The translations under genes were made by a program, and so were the position numbers. A model generated the notes under the pieces. It did not search any database. It was given only the letters and a program-made list of their open reading frames with translations, and was not told the origin of the DNA. Below, piece after piece: positions 1-12,744 of a stretch of DNA of 64,000 nucleotides (the first letter of the stretch is position 1; each line of letters starts with the position of its first letter). Origin of the DNA: Anaspis maculata (taxonomy: Eukaryota; Arthropoda; Insecta; Coleoptera; Scraptiidae); assembly GCA_949128115.1 (NCBI GenBank), contig OX421968.1, positions 682,001 through 746,000 on the forward strand, in the 5' to 3' direction.

Positions 1-1003
1 AAAAGGCAGGATTACGGCAACAAGCCTCTTACCCGACTGTCTGTGCACAGAAAATTGGGTGACGCTACGACTGGGCCACTTGCCCTGGAGCCGTTCCCGT
101 CACGCTTTGCCTCAACCTATCCGCAAAACAACCCAGCGTGGATTTTCATGAACTCTCGCCCTATTCTCTTACCTGCGAGCTCAACACGTTCAATAATTAC
201 AACACTTAAAAGATTTCGATTTAACACAGCCAAATATATTTTATAATGCAGGTTGCTGAAGTCTACCTTGATGCGGCACTCCTTAAGAATCTTGGGAGAC
301 CAGAACAAATAATGCGGGTAGTAACCCGGTTGGTCCGGAATTGAGGATAGCTGATGACTGATGATACTTGTCTTATGCTCGGGTTCCCTTCGAGACTGTT
401 CCTGGGACGTGGAGTGGGTCCAGCAGTCCTTCCAGCCGAACAATCTCGGGAGGATGAGAAGCACGCTTCACCAATCAGCAGAAGATCCGCAAACGAGATC
501 AATGCCCTCAAATGTGCCGAGTCGTCCGCCGGGTCATTCACGGAGACGGCCGTGTCAGCCAAAACAACAGACGAAATGTTTGGGGAACAAGAAAGCCCTC
601 GAAGAGCATGTACAAAGAGGATGAAGGAGGAAGCGGAGGATGAGGCCCTAAAGGAAACAAACATTGACAACAGGTTGACTTGGAAAAATGACGAAACTTA
701 CAAGATGGTGTGTGGCCTCAAAGGTAGGGGTGGTGAGGTGATGTAGTTATTTTTCCAGCCTCGCTGATTTAACTCAGGTAGTTTGAGGTGTCGACTCCTC
801 CGAAGAGATTAGGGCAATTCATCAGCCACTAAAAGCACCTCAAACTCCTACTATACACCACACTAAAGCCAAAATTTGCGATTCTATTACAGGTACGCTT
901 GTTATTCTCAGTCAACCTGACAGATCTCGCAAAAATCCTACACAACGCTCATTTCTAGGGCAACACGGCAAGCTGTGGTGAGCTGATTCAGTTAGGGCGA
1001 ATT
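1..1003. other. Unassigned sequence, no recognised gene
   Basis: Open frames of up to 130 codons occur here on both strands (for example 354-746 plus and 263-670 minus). They overlap one another, and none has a motif or family resemblance I recognise. The stretch is less AT-rich than the repeats that follow. It could be an exon fragment or an old repeat. Confidence 0.3.
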
Positions 1004-1323
1004 TCACCCGTAACAGACTTTGGACCACAATAACTTTTGAACGACACAAACCATTTCGATTTTGTTTTGACGGTTAGTGAGATCAGTCTTTCCGTTACCC
1101 ACCTTCAGAAGGTGAAGATCAGGAAGATTCATGTAAAATATCTGCAGGGTGAAATGTAAAACAGTGCAAAATTTCAGCAAATTCAACGGACCCGTTTTCA
1201 GAATTTTTTTCTCAAATATAAATGAAAGGATCATAAAGCGTGATGTTTTCCGTGATAAGACGGGTTTTCTTCCTACGACTTTGTTTTTAATGTTGAAGGT
1301 TGATAACTGCATGGCGAGGTTAA

Positions 1324-2239
1324 CCTTCCAGTGGTCGCATACCTCTCACAGACCAGGTGATTGAAAAATTGTGATAATTTTTCAAACGCCGCGGTACTTT
1401 GCCTTACCCTTCCATGTACCTATCGGCCTAACGACAACTAATAACACCCGCTACGCTTGTTAGTGGTGCACGTCGTGTTAAGACAGTTGGAAGTGAACAC
1501 GGTTTGTGACACAGGGTGCGACCAGTCCCGTCATTTTATTTTTGTGTCGGGACATATGGCATTATCAACAAATTGTTAGTTCTGTTTTGTTTATGCAGTA
1601 ACTTATTATCAACTATCACTATTTTTCAAGACTAAACAGATGAGCGATTACGAAAAGGAGTTGTAAAAGTTGCAAAAGTTACATAAAGAATTGCTGGACA
1701 CGGATGACGATGAAATCGAATACGACGATGAGGATGATCATTTAGATGAAGATATTGTTGCGAAGGAGATAGAAGGGGACAGTGATACGGAGCAAGAGGT
1801 CGAAGATGGAAATAGATCGGATGAAGAGGAAAGAGACAACCATCCTGCTATAATAATGAGCCATGAAAAACATGTAAATTTTGGAATTTTTTTTTCGTTT
1901 TTTTCAGTTCCTATTGAATTTTTTCCAAAGAATTTATTTTTTTCTCAGTTGAACTATGTTTACTTTTGTTACTTTTCATATTTTTCATAAAATATTGTAT
2001 TTTTTTTTGTTTGAAACCGGTGACCATCAAGAATGACCAGTTTTTTTTTTCGATCAAAATTTTCGTTATTTTTGATTTTTTGTTTGTTTCAAATATGGTG
2101 GTCTTACAAGTATATTCTAAAGAGTGTTCAACAGTAAAAATATCTATATTTGGTGAAGAGATTACAATTTTACCCCCACCCGGTCTGCTAGACCGGTGCG
2201 ACCACTGGTGTTTTAAAATTTGGTGCGACATCTGAAAGG
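1324..2239 (+). mobile_element. Non-autonomous piggyBac-like element, 916 bp
   Basis: TTAA lies directly on both sides (1320-1323 and 2240-2243), the hallmark target of piggyBac. The left end reads CCTTCCAGTGGTCGCA, and the inverted right end reads CCTTTCAGATGTCGCA. A second subterminal GTGCGACCACTGG block sits near 2195-2210. The interior keeps only the acidic start of a transposase-like frame followed by T-rich DNA, so this is an internally deleted copy. Confidence 0.7.
1640..1990 (+). pseudogene. Remnant of piggyBac-type transposase N-terminus
   Basis: An ATG at 1640 opens a frame that is stopped after eight codons by TAA at 1664. The same frame then continues for about 106 codons. It starts with a very acidic, low-complexity stretch rich in Asp and Glu (about 1670-1850), then runs into T-rich DNA. 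Acidic leaders of this kind are usual in piggyBac transposases, and the TTAA-flanked setting fits. No DDE catalytic core remains. The link to a transposase is inferred from context and composition, not from a conserved domain. Confidence 0.45.
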
Positions 2240-2433
2240 TTAAGGAACAGATCAAGGTTAGGACGCGGACCGAGGTCAAGGTCAATGAACTTTCAAGGTT
2301 GCTCCTCTTAACGTCCACAAATTATCTACTTAGTATATTGGAAATAGAATATCTGCTGGAATTAATTCAAACAAAAACGATTTTTTTACCATGGCTAGCT
2401 TTCAGTTCCCTCTTCGACGTATCAAAAGTCCTC

Positions 2434-3376
2434 GGCCCGTATTCATATCCCCCTTTTAGCGTTAGAAGCGGTTTTAAAGATGCGCCTCTAACATTTCCGT
2501 ATTCATACGTGGTTTTAGCGCGCCTCTATCATCACTTGAAACAGGCGTCTCTAAAGTCGTCTTAAAAGGGGATGTTTAGAGACGCGTCTATTCATATGTC
2601 TCTTTTACGTGTCTTTAAGCGATTTTGGATGGTCTCACGCATGCGTCAAGTTAGATGGGATCCAAATGTGCCAACAGGCGTGTTTTGAGTCCATTTAACC
2701 TACAAGCTATGCTGTGTGTTCTTGGGAAGTGTAACGAAAATCACATTTTCTTTCTAAAATATTGATTTAATTGAATTAATGAAGCATGCCGCCGAAATGC
2801 AGGAAGTGCGCAATGCTCTGGATGTCCCTTTCGGTTAAACTCCTTTACTATTTACTGTACTCAAGGCGGGGACGACTTGCACAAAACAGTCGAAAGAGGT
2901 GTTCACTTGTTAAGTTAACAGATCCAGGCCGGTATTCTTGAAACTGTGGAAGAAACTCCCTGAAAGTTTTTTTCGAGGTTTCATGCAATACGCAGTACAT
3001 CAATGTAACAAGAGTTGCCAGCACTTCCCTTTTGCCAGGCGGAGCTGCTCGGGGTAAATCACTAGACAAAGAAAACAGATCCAGCTGGGCCGTGATTGGT
3101 GTATGTATCTACTTTCTCTATCTAGTGATCTACCCGGAGCGGCTCCCGACGCAAAACGAAAGCGGCTTGGGGTTCTTGCCTACCTGCGTCCACCTTCGGG
3201 TAGGTAGTTTTGAGTACATTTCACAACGTTGCCAAATCAACACCCTCTTTAGTTAGATGGGCCCTTACAGGACGTAAAAGGTGGTCTATGAATACGACCG
3301 CTTTTATCAGGTAGCCGAGCGCTTTTTGTTAGAGGCATGCTAAATGTGGCTTAAAAGTGGGATATGAATACGGGCC
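2434..3376. mobile_element. 943-bp TIR element with GGCCCGTATTCATA ends
   Basis: The left end reads GGCCCGTATTCATATC and the right end GATATGAATACGGGCC, an inverted pair. CTC flanks both ends. The mirrored palindrome arm at about 4395-4415 preserves the uninterrupted site, AAGTCCTCAACTC when read on the minus strand, so the insertion limits are directly visible. CGTATTCATA motifs recur inside (about 2498 and 3285). I see no transposase frame. Confidence 0.7.
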
Positions 3377-3387
3377 CTCAACTCTGG

Positions 3388-4470
3388 GACCACTACAAAT
3401 TAGTATACCGGGTGAAAGTTTATTATTTTTCCTTACTTCCTTTCTATCTTGAAAAACTGATGACTGAAAAAAACGGTTCTAGGCTACTTTGATAGGCCAT
3501 AGTCTTCCAATAAACATATAAAAAATATACCACCCAGCCATTGCTGTGTATCAAGTTACAGGGTGAAAACTGTTTTTCATCTTTAGTTTTTTTTTTCTTG
3601 GTGGAACTGATCTAGATTGAAGCCGGTTCCAGCTCTTTTGCAAGCTTATAATGTCATACTGAACATATGAAAAGGATACACCTCTGCAACTGCTGCTTTT
3701 CAGTTTACAGGGTGAAAAGTCATTTTCACGTTTCAATTTTTTTCTGGGTGAAATTGGCTCACACAATAATTGCGACTGATTTTTCTGTAAACTTGAGGTT
3801 TCTAGTCAAACATATCAAAATTATACATTTCTGCTATAGCTACTTTTTTTTTATAAATCTTAATGTTTGGGTATATTCGGGTATATTGCATCAAAAAATC
3901 TTGGAACGCAACCAATTATTTAAATTTGTAAATAAAAACGTAGCTGTAGCAAAAATGCATAATTTTGATATGTTTGACTAGAAACCTCAAATTTGCAGAA
4001 AAACCAGTCGCAATTGTTGTGTGAGCCAATTTCACCCAAAAAAAAATTTAAACGTGAAAATGACTTTTCACCCTGTAAACTGAAAAGCAGCAGTTGCAGA
4101 GGTGTATCCTTTTCATATGTTCAGTATGACATTATAAGCTTGCAAAAGAGCTAGAGCCGGCTTCAATCTAGATCAGTTCCACCAAGAAAAAAAAACTAAA
4201 GATGAAAAACAGTTTTCACCCTGTAACTTGATACACAGCAATGGCTGGGTGGTATATTTTTTATATGTTTATTGGAGGACTATGGCCTATGTAACTAGCC
4301 TAAAACCGTTATTTTCGGTCATCAGTTTTTCAAGAAAAAAAGAAAGTAGAGGAGAATAATAAACTTTCACCCTGTATACTGATTTGTAGCAGTCCCAGAG
4401 TTGAGGACTTTTGATATGTTGAAGAAGGGACTGTAAGCTTGCATTGGTGAAAAAATCGTTTGTGTTTGAA
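3388..4470. repeat. Inner palindrome made of ~150-bp modules
   Basis: Arms 3388-3850 and 3945-4470 are near-exact inverted copies around a loop near 3895. Each arm holds three diverged modules about 150 bp apart. A module starts with a C(A/C)GGGTGAAA block (3409, 3559, 3709), then a T-run followed by TTGGTG or a variant, then an ACATAT(C/G)AAAA-TATAC block. The arms stay similar to each other although the modules within one arm have diverged. This suggests the modules amplified first and the inverted duplication came later. Confidence 0.65.
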
Positions 4471-4524
4471 TTAATTCCAGCAAAGCACCTATTTTTTTCT
4501 ATTTCCAATATACTAACTGGCTTG

Positions 4525-5008
4525 CGCCCAGTCTTGAAATTTCTCGAATCGGAACTCTGGTTTTGACTTAATAATTTTTTTCTCTTGGAGGATGCTGATT
4601 TATCCTATCGCTACAAGGAAGACTATGTTAGCCTAGGCAGCCTGTCATCATCAAAAAACTAAAATTGACCATCAGCATCAATTTCAGGTCAAAATCACAA
4701 AGAAAGCTCGTTTCAATTGTGAAAATCTGATCAAATTCAATTTTTAAGGAAAACACCTGTGTCGCCCATTTTGAATGGGCCCCCTTTTTGAAGCCTTGAT
4801 CAAGGTATTCCAGATGGTCTGCGAGTCAAGTTGCTGAGAACCGTTCAAGAAACAATATTCGTGAATTCCAACCTCCCATCATCAGAGTAACATAGTCTTC
4901 TTTGTAGCGATAGGATAATCAGCATCCTCTAAGAGAAAAAAAATCATAAAGTCAGAACTAGACTTCCGATTTCAAAAATTTCAAAGCTGGGCGCAAGCTA
5001 AAGCATAA
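4525..5008. repeat. Nested palindromic insertion in right arm
   Basis: The stretch starts near CTTGCGCCCAGTCTTGAAAT and ends near ATTTCAAAGCTGGGCGCAAG, an inverted pair. Inner blocks (about 4580-4630 and 4885-4945) also mirror each other. It has no counterpart in the left arm of the outer palindrome, so it is a separate insertion. Confidence 0.55.
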
Positions 5009-5502
5009 CGCTTTATAATCTTTTCATTTGCATTTGAGAAAAAAAAATTATTCTAAAAATAGGGGTCCGTTGAATTTGCTAAGATTTTGTACCGTTTTAC
5101 ATTTCACCCTGTAGATATTTTACATGGAGCTTCTTGATCTTCACCTCCCGAAGGTGAATAACGGAAAGACTGAGCTCGCTAAGCGTCAAAACAGAATCGA
5201 AATGATTTGTGTCATTCAAAAGTTATTGTGGTCCAAACTCTGACCAATTTTTCCTCGCGACAACATATTTATTGGGCAGTTTACATTGCATAAGTGCTAG
5301 AACAAGTACCTAGAGTCCAACCGCCAAACGTTAACAACAATAACTATTGAGCAAAATATGAAATATCAATTTAATTACAAAAAAAAACAAAAAGAAATGT
5401 TACACTGATTACCTACTACGTTAAGAACTGAATGTTTCAAGAATTGCTGTAATATAATTATAAAATTACATTCAAGTGAAATTGAGATGTCATTATTACA
5501 CT

Positions 5503-8500
5503 TTAAAGTTCAGTCTTTTCCGATTTGGGATTTCCTTTCCTGTCATAGCCTTTCAACTCGTTGGTGGCATGCTTGGCGATGTACATGATGAAATCGTCCA
5601 CTTCGCGACCACCCTAGAAACAAACGCAACAACAATTAATTATAACAGTAAGGAATCTAAATTGCTCGTCAAAAGTCAAAAGTCCAAAACAAAACAAAAA
5701 CAAAAAAGAATTATGGTTCTACTACTACTACTTGTCTAGGAGGTTATCTCCTATCTGTAGGAGAAACTCTTTCCAGTAAATCAGGAAGTAACGAAATCAT
5801 CCGTGATTAAACTAATTGGTAACCATGGGTATCTGTATGCTACGGATGGTTACTAATCTTGCATTTTCAACCGCCCTAGGCTCAATAAGTGGCAATGTGA
5901 CGTCGCGGCATGCTCCATTGGTCATCTTTACCAAAGGGGTCCATGGGCTCACCTCTTCTGGGGACCCATAGAATCAATTTTACTTTCCCGACCCGTCCCC
6001 TCACTCGGAAGGAAAAGTTATGTGATGATGCAGTAAATCGTTCTGACACGATAGCTGCCGAACGGTTAACCTGATCGACTTGAAATTTGGTATACAGACA
6101 GGAGTCTTTTTCGAGTAAGTAACTTTTTGTAACCGGCTGGTTATTGGCGGTTAAATTGACATACTGTCATTTTTTTGACATCTGACATTTCTCGCTAAAA
6201 CGCTGCGGTTATATCTTTGGTTATCAGCATTTGGCGGGAAAGGAGTTATTTCCCGCCAAACTACTGGTTCCTGGCCGTCACTTTTACATACACCGTAAAT
6301 GCATCTCTTCGTAGCTTCTTTGAACTTCCTTCTTGGTACAGCCATTTTCAACAAGTTGTATTCTTTCATCAAAACTTGAGCAGATGAAATGTGAATCAGG
6401 TAGAAACAAGAAGTGTTATCAAAATTGTCACAAGTGACAGTTGGCGCCGATGTCTAGTTGTTTTGAGCGCTGTTGCCATTTTCGTTGTTCCTGAACTTCC
6501 ACAAATGAACAATACATTGAACTTAATTTCAATAAAACATTTCCTTTGAATATAAAAAATGGTACCTAACATTCAACCGAATTATTTGTGGAATTTGAGG
6601 TGCACTACAATATTTCTGAGTGTTAATTTTCAATATCGGTGTACGAAACTATGAAATTCGCGCCACACATGCGCACTCAAAAAAAACGAAACGAAGGGAC
6701 CTATTGACGGAGTGAATTCTGCAGTACTTTGGCAGTATGAAATTTTTCTTTCTACCAAGTCCTTCTATTCCACAGTGACAAGCTGAAAAATGAATTTGAA
6801 TGAATTCAATCAAACAATGAGTCGATTATGTCCGGTCAAAAATGGAAACTTACCCACAAATTTTACTTTTAATTTTATTGTCAAAACGGTTTAGGTGTGC
6901 CATCTAAAATGAAGAATGATTCTTGAAGCATTTTTCCTTAGCTTTTTGAATCAGGTAGCAGATTTTTAGAAAAGCGGTCAGAAAATGTACTTTTTGATCA
7001 AATAACAAAGGGGCACATTTTTTCTAGCCCGGTCCTGGATTTTGACTTACCTGGTGTGTCTTCTGGATAAGTTCCAACAGAGAAATATTACTAGTTTTAA
7101 TCAAAATATCTCTAGCCGTTTCAGAAGTATCGCTTATCAAAGTTTCATACGAAACACACAAAACACCCTGTATCTTCGTAACCAATGGTGAAAACAAATT
7201 TTTTTCTGTGAATCCTGACTGGCCTCGAAGTCCTCTATCTCTCATCAGCCTATGTAAGGTCACTCATGAATCACCCTGTATGTAGTGCAACAATAATTAC
7301 TATCAACACACTTACGTCATAACGGACAGGACTGTCTTTGGAATCCTTGGGTGCCCAGTACAGTGTGGGGAAGCCGCGAACTTCAAAAGTTGAAGGAACA
7401 TCATTGGCAGTCGCGTCCATTTTGACAATGACAACGTCTTCATCTTTCAGTTTTTGTCCTACTTCATCATAGATAGGGGTGAGTTTTTTACAATGGCCGC
7501 ACCAGGGAGCGTAAAATTCGATCAGGGTGTCCTTTCCATTGTTCGTGACGAGATCATCGAAGTTCTTTGCTACGGCGACTTTGACAGGTTCGTCGTTGCT
7601 TTCTGGAATTGGTTCCGACTTGAGGTAAGGTTCCAATTTGTCGGCTAACAAATCTTGGATGAATGTGTCCAAAGCATCGATCGAGAATTCGTCTTTCAAA
7701 ATGTACTTTTGGTTTTTGGAGTCTCTGGCGAGGACGATAGGTTTGTCACCTTTGACATAGTCAACGCCGTACTCATTTAGTTCGTGCTGAAATTCGTCTT
7801 TGGCACTGACGGCGAAGTTAATCTTGCCCTTGTGTTGAGCAGCAACCTTCAAGATCCTGTTGCGCCAATAGTTGGTACCCTTGGGATTTTTGACGTAATC
7901 GACGTTGTAGTAGGCCACTACGAGAGGATTGTTGAAGTCTTGTCTGTTGTCTCCTTTACGATGACCGACCAATCCATGGCTAAAAAAAAAAAAAAAAAAA
8001 AAATTGTCAAAAAGTAGGTGCACCAGGCATCAGCGCCTAATAGCAAATCGCCAAATCATTTTCATGTGAAAACTGCGAGTATTGCAACACGTCAAGTTAA
8101 GTTTCTCCAGGGTGATAAACAAGACAATCAATGCGCAACAATATTAAAAGGGGTTGTAAATTTTCGTGTCCAACAGTAAAACTTCTTCTATTGACTGCAG
8201 TTTCGGCTTTTAATCAATTCGTAGCCATTTTCAAAAAGTAAAATGTAGAAGTAAAAGTATAAATTTGACATATAGGTAACAATAGTAGGTAGGTAATTAG
8301 GTATCTAATTTAATAATAATCAACGAAGCTTCAACAGTGGGAATGTCATTAATAATTAAGGTTCTTGAGAATTAACGGAATAAGGTGTTATCAAATTCTA
8401 GTTATTCATTAATAAGTTTTTGCTGGTTTTGAAATTTCATTCAGACCCCGTTTGCGCATTTTTTTTCTCCTAACGGTAGGGGTTGATGTATTACCTCAAG

Positions 8501-11500
8501 GCGATTTTTGAATTTTCCACTCATCTTCTGTATCTACATATCAAAGTGCTCGCCATATCAATGGGCGGCATTAATTTCAGCTCAATTTGGGATAGGAGTG
8601 AAGTTGAGGGACGTGACAATTTTTTTTTGCAAATTCTGCTGTCTCTTCTGCTTGCCTAAGCTGTCTCTTCTATCAGTGAGTGCTCTCAGGTCGATGTCAT
8701 GCCCGCTGATATTACTAACATTTGGAATTAAAAAAATGCGTATCGAAATGGAGCCTCTTATGATACGCGAATGACGTCATTTGCGTATCGAAATGTAATG
8801 TAAAATGTAATCCTTTATTTCCTTCAGACATTTAAACATGTATGGATACGTCAAAATACGAACAAAAAAATTAAAACAGTCACAAAGTAGGTACAGTTAC
8901 GAGTACATATAATGTAAAACAAGCGAATATGCCTCATGGGCATGAGGTTCAGTAGCGCACTACCTTTTTGAAGGATTAGTAAACGCAAGATGTTAATTCG
9001 GGTTCTACCGTTATTTGGGCAGAAATTACAAAATGGCGGCCAAAATAACGTCAGATTCATGTTTGGCTTAAAAATCAAAATGATCGTACTATAGACAAGG
9101 GTGAGTTCCAAGTTTCATGAAAAGCGTTCCACTAATAAGAGATTTCAATATGGCAGCCAAGATGGCGGCAGAATGTTGGAATTTTGCTGGAGAATAAGAA
9201 TGATCATACAAAACAAAGGTGAGTCCCAAGCTCCATGAAAATCGATAAGTGATAAGAAATTTCAATATGGCGGCCAAGGTGGTGGCAGAGCATTATTTGT
9301 CCAAAATCGGATGTATTTTGATGAAGTTCACATCGCCTGAGAATTTCACTCAAATCGGACCACTTTCAGAGAAATTCAAAATGGCGGATCAAAGATAGCG
9401 GCCAAGTGACAAAAATCATTGGTCAACTTTATATGGTGGTCACGTACGCATTCGATTGGCGTTTGCACCACATTGATATCTCTTTTCGTTGAGGCATAAT
9501 TCTCCTAGTTCTATCACTTTGAAACTTGTTCAATATGGAGAATACAAGATGACGACGGGGCATCAATTGTCGAAAATTGGATGTATCTAATTGAAATTCA
9601 CATCGCCTGCGAATTTCACTCGAATCAGACAACTTTCAGAGAAATTCAAAATGGCGGATCAAAATGGCAGTCAGATGACAAAAATCATTGGTCAACTTTA
9701 TATCGTGGACACGTACGCATTTCATTGGCGTTTGCACCACATCGATATCTCTTTTCGTTGAGGCATAATTCTTCTAGTTCTATCACTTTGAAACTTGTTC
9801 AATATGGAGAATACAAGATGACGACGGGGCATCAATTGTCGAAAATTGGATGTATCTAATTGAAGTCCACATCGCCTGCGGATTTCACTCGAATCAGACC
9901 ACTTTCAGAGAAATTCAAAATGGCGGAATGAAGATTGCGGCCAAGTGACAAAAGTCATTGGTCAACTTTATATGGTGTCACGTACGCATTCGATTGGCGT
10001 TTGCACCACATCGATATCTTTTTTCGTTGAGGCATAATTCTCCTAGTTCTATCACTTCGAAACATGTTCAATATGGAGAATACAAGATGGCGGCGGGACA
10101 TCAATTGTCGAAAATTGGATAGATCTTGATGTGGTTTACATTGCCTGCAAATTTCATTTCAATCGGATCACTTTTAGAGAAATTCAAAATGGCGGATCAA
10201 AGATGGCGGCAGAATAACAAAAAACTAAAAGTCAACTTGACATCCTGGACATATGTACTATTGATCAGCGTTTACACCACATCGATATCTTTCTTCCCCG
10301 AGGAGTTACGGACGGACTGACAAAGTGAAGCTAAAAGCGCCTTTTTTCCATTTTCTGGGAGAGTGCGCTAAAAAAAACACAAATACACGGACTGAGTAAA
10401 TGAGTCCGTGTCTGGTCTCATGTGGTCAACAGACAATATTAGAGCAAGTATTATAGCAGGGTTGGAAAATATCATGATATTTATATAAATATCAAAATAT
10501 CATATTATTGGATATTTATTGATATATTCGATATATATCCGATATTTTGATATTCACTTGAAATTTTGTTCTTTGGGTAATGTTTAAGTCTGAAACTAAA
10601 ACAAACACTACTGGGACATAAAATTAGATAGGACATCATATTGATTAATGAACAAAAATCAATCAAAATATTATCAGTGTTATTTATATCAACAATAAAT
10701 CAAAATTAAATTCATTATGAGAGGAAAAAAGTCGAGACAAAGAAACGTGCTGCATGCGTAAAGCTTTTTTGCATACTTTTTGAACCGTTCAGCCGATTTC
10801 ATTCAAATTCGAACCAAAGTTTATTAACATAGGTCTCTATTGAACAGTTACAACGAATTTCATCAAACATCTTTAGGGGCGAAGATAATAGGAAGTACCC
10901 TCCCCCTTTCCCCCCTATTTTTAGCCCCCTTGAATATTTTTGGAAACGGTTTCAATTTTTGAATTCTGCGTTCAATTCAAAGAAAAAAGTTACTCTTGCA
11001 AAATTTTGATTAGGGACTCAATTTTCAGAATATTTGGGTTTAAAACATTAGAAAACATCACGAAATCGCCACTTTCCAGGGCCGAAATTGTTTTTTTTTC
11101 TGAATTTCTGAAAAACTCTATGTTTATCAGCGAAAATGATGGTTTATCAACTTAAAACACCCAGAAAACTCATTCCAGTTCACGAATCATGGGTTTTCTT
11201 GAATTTTAATTCTAAGGCCCAGGAAAGTGGCGATTTCGAGATGTTTTGCAATGTTTCAATCCCAAATATCTCAAAAACTAAGCCTCTAATCAAAATTTTG
11301 CAAGAGTAAGTTTTTTCTTTAAACTGAAAGTGAAATTCAAAAATTGAAACAATTTTCAAAAATATTTGGAGAGGTCAAAAATAGGAGGAAAAGGGGGAGG
11401 ACACCCCTTATTATCTTCGCCCCTAAAAATGTTTGATAAAATGCGTTATTATTGTTCAATAGAGACTTGTTTCAGTAAACTTAAGTTCAAATTTGACTGA

Positions 11501-12706
11501 AATCGGTTGAACGGTTCAAAAGTTATGCAAAGAAACTGTTTTTGAAAAACAACTTTGAAGGCCTGTATCTCCGTTACTATACGTTTGGGAGGGTATGTTT
11601 ATTAGGGTGGGCCGAAAAAATATATAAGTATTCCTATGAAAATTTGAAAAAAATTAATTTAGGTCTTGGGGTGCCACAAAGCACTTGAAATTTAAAAAAA
11701 TTGAAATTCTTTGATTTTTTTTTAAATCCAAGCATTTTTTCCATTTTTTTTTGCCGAAGGTTTGTATTGGGTCTTTGACATTGTGTGTACAATTTTTTGT
11801 TTCAATTAGTCAAGTTTCTGATTTTTACATGACATTTTCTGAAATGAATGGATTTTTTTCAACTATTAAAACTTTCTAATGTCCTGTAGAACCAAAAATT
11901 TTGACTAATTGAAACAAAAAATGGTACACACAATGTCAAAGACCCAATACAAACCTTCGGCAAAAAAAATGTGAAAAATGCTTGGATTTAAATTTAAAAA
12001 AATTCAAAGAATTTCAATTTTTTTAAATTTCAAGTGCTTTGTGACACCCCAAGACCTAAATTAATTTTTTTCAAATTTTCATAGGAATACTTGTAAAGCT
12101 CAAATACAAGTTTTCCGCACTATTATTTTTCGATTTGGCAAATTTTCATTTTTTCGGCCCACCCTAATGTTTATTGACAAATGTCATCTTATTTTTCAAT
12201 TTCCTATCTCCCTGTGAGTTTTGTAACACTAATTCCGGGACACCCTGTATATTATGATATACAGGGTGTTCCAATGACCCTGCATAATACTTCGGGAGGT
12301 GATTCCCCTCAAGAAAATAAGTCGAAAAGTGAGAGTAACATTTTACCCTAAAATGCTTCCTAAGGGAGTTACACCCCCTCGAAGGTACGAAGTTGAATAA
12401 AGTTTTCAATGATTTGCTGGAAAACCGTCAAAGGTGGGAACTTCAAATCTGGTACAGAGAAGTTTCTCAACAGTGCAAATGTACATGCAAAGTTCTAAAC
12501 AAATCTAACCAGTCGCAGTGAAATTAGAGGGGAGTGGGATTATGTTGAAAATTATTCATGACACGTCCGTGTTTTACTTTCCCGGCCCACCCACGAACAC
12601 GGAGGGAAAGTATTGTAATCGTGCAGAAGAAAAGTTTTGAGATTTCACCGGATATATCCGTTTTGAGGTCCTCCAAGACGATTAAGACCATTTTCAGAAT
12701 GATGTC

Positions 12707-12744
<38 letters not shown>

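Larger units (their letters stand above)
1004..5250. repeat. Composite nested palindrome (foldback), 4.2 kb
   Basis: About 1010-1245 is repeated in inverted orientation at about 5010-5245. Both arms carry the same landmarks: a CAGGGTGAAATGTAAA-like block, a block reading ACCTTC.GAAGGTGAA, and a block reading TTATTGTGGTCCAAA. The inner arms, about 3388-3850 and 3945-4470, are also inverted copies of each other. The left arm was later interrupted by a piggyBac-like element (1324-2239) and by a 943-bp TIR element (2434-3376). The right arm was interrupted by a smaller palindrome (4525-5008). No coding function is evident; the short open frames here are by-products of the repeat. Confidence 0.75.

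Noticed and set aside
354..746. 130-codon frame near the left edge
   Set aside because: Overlapped by equally long frames on the other strand, with no domain or compositional support.
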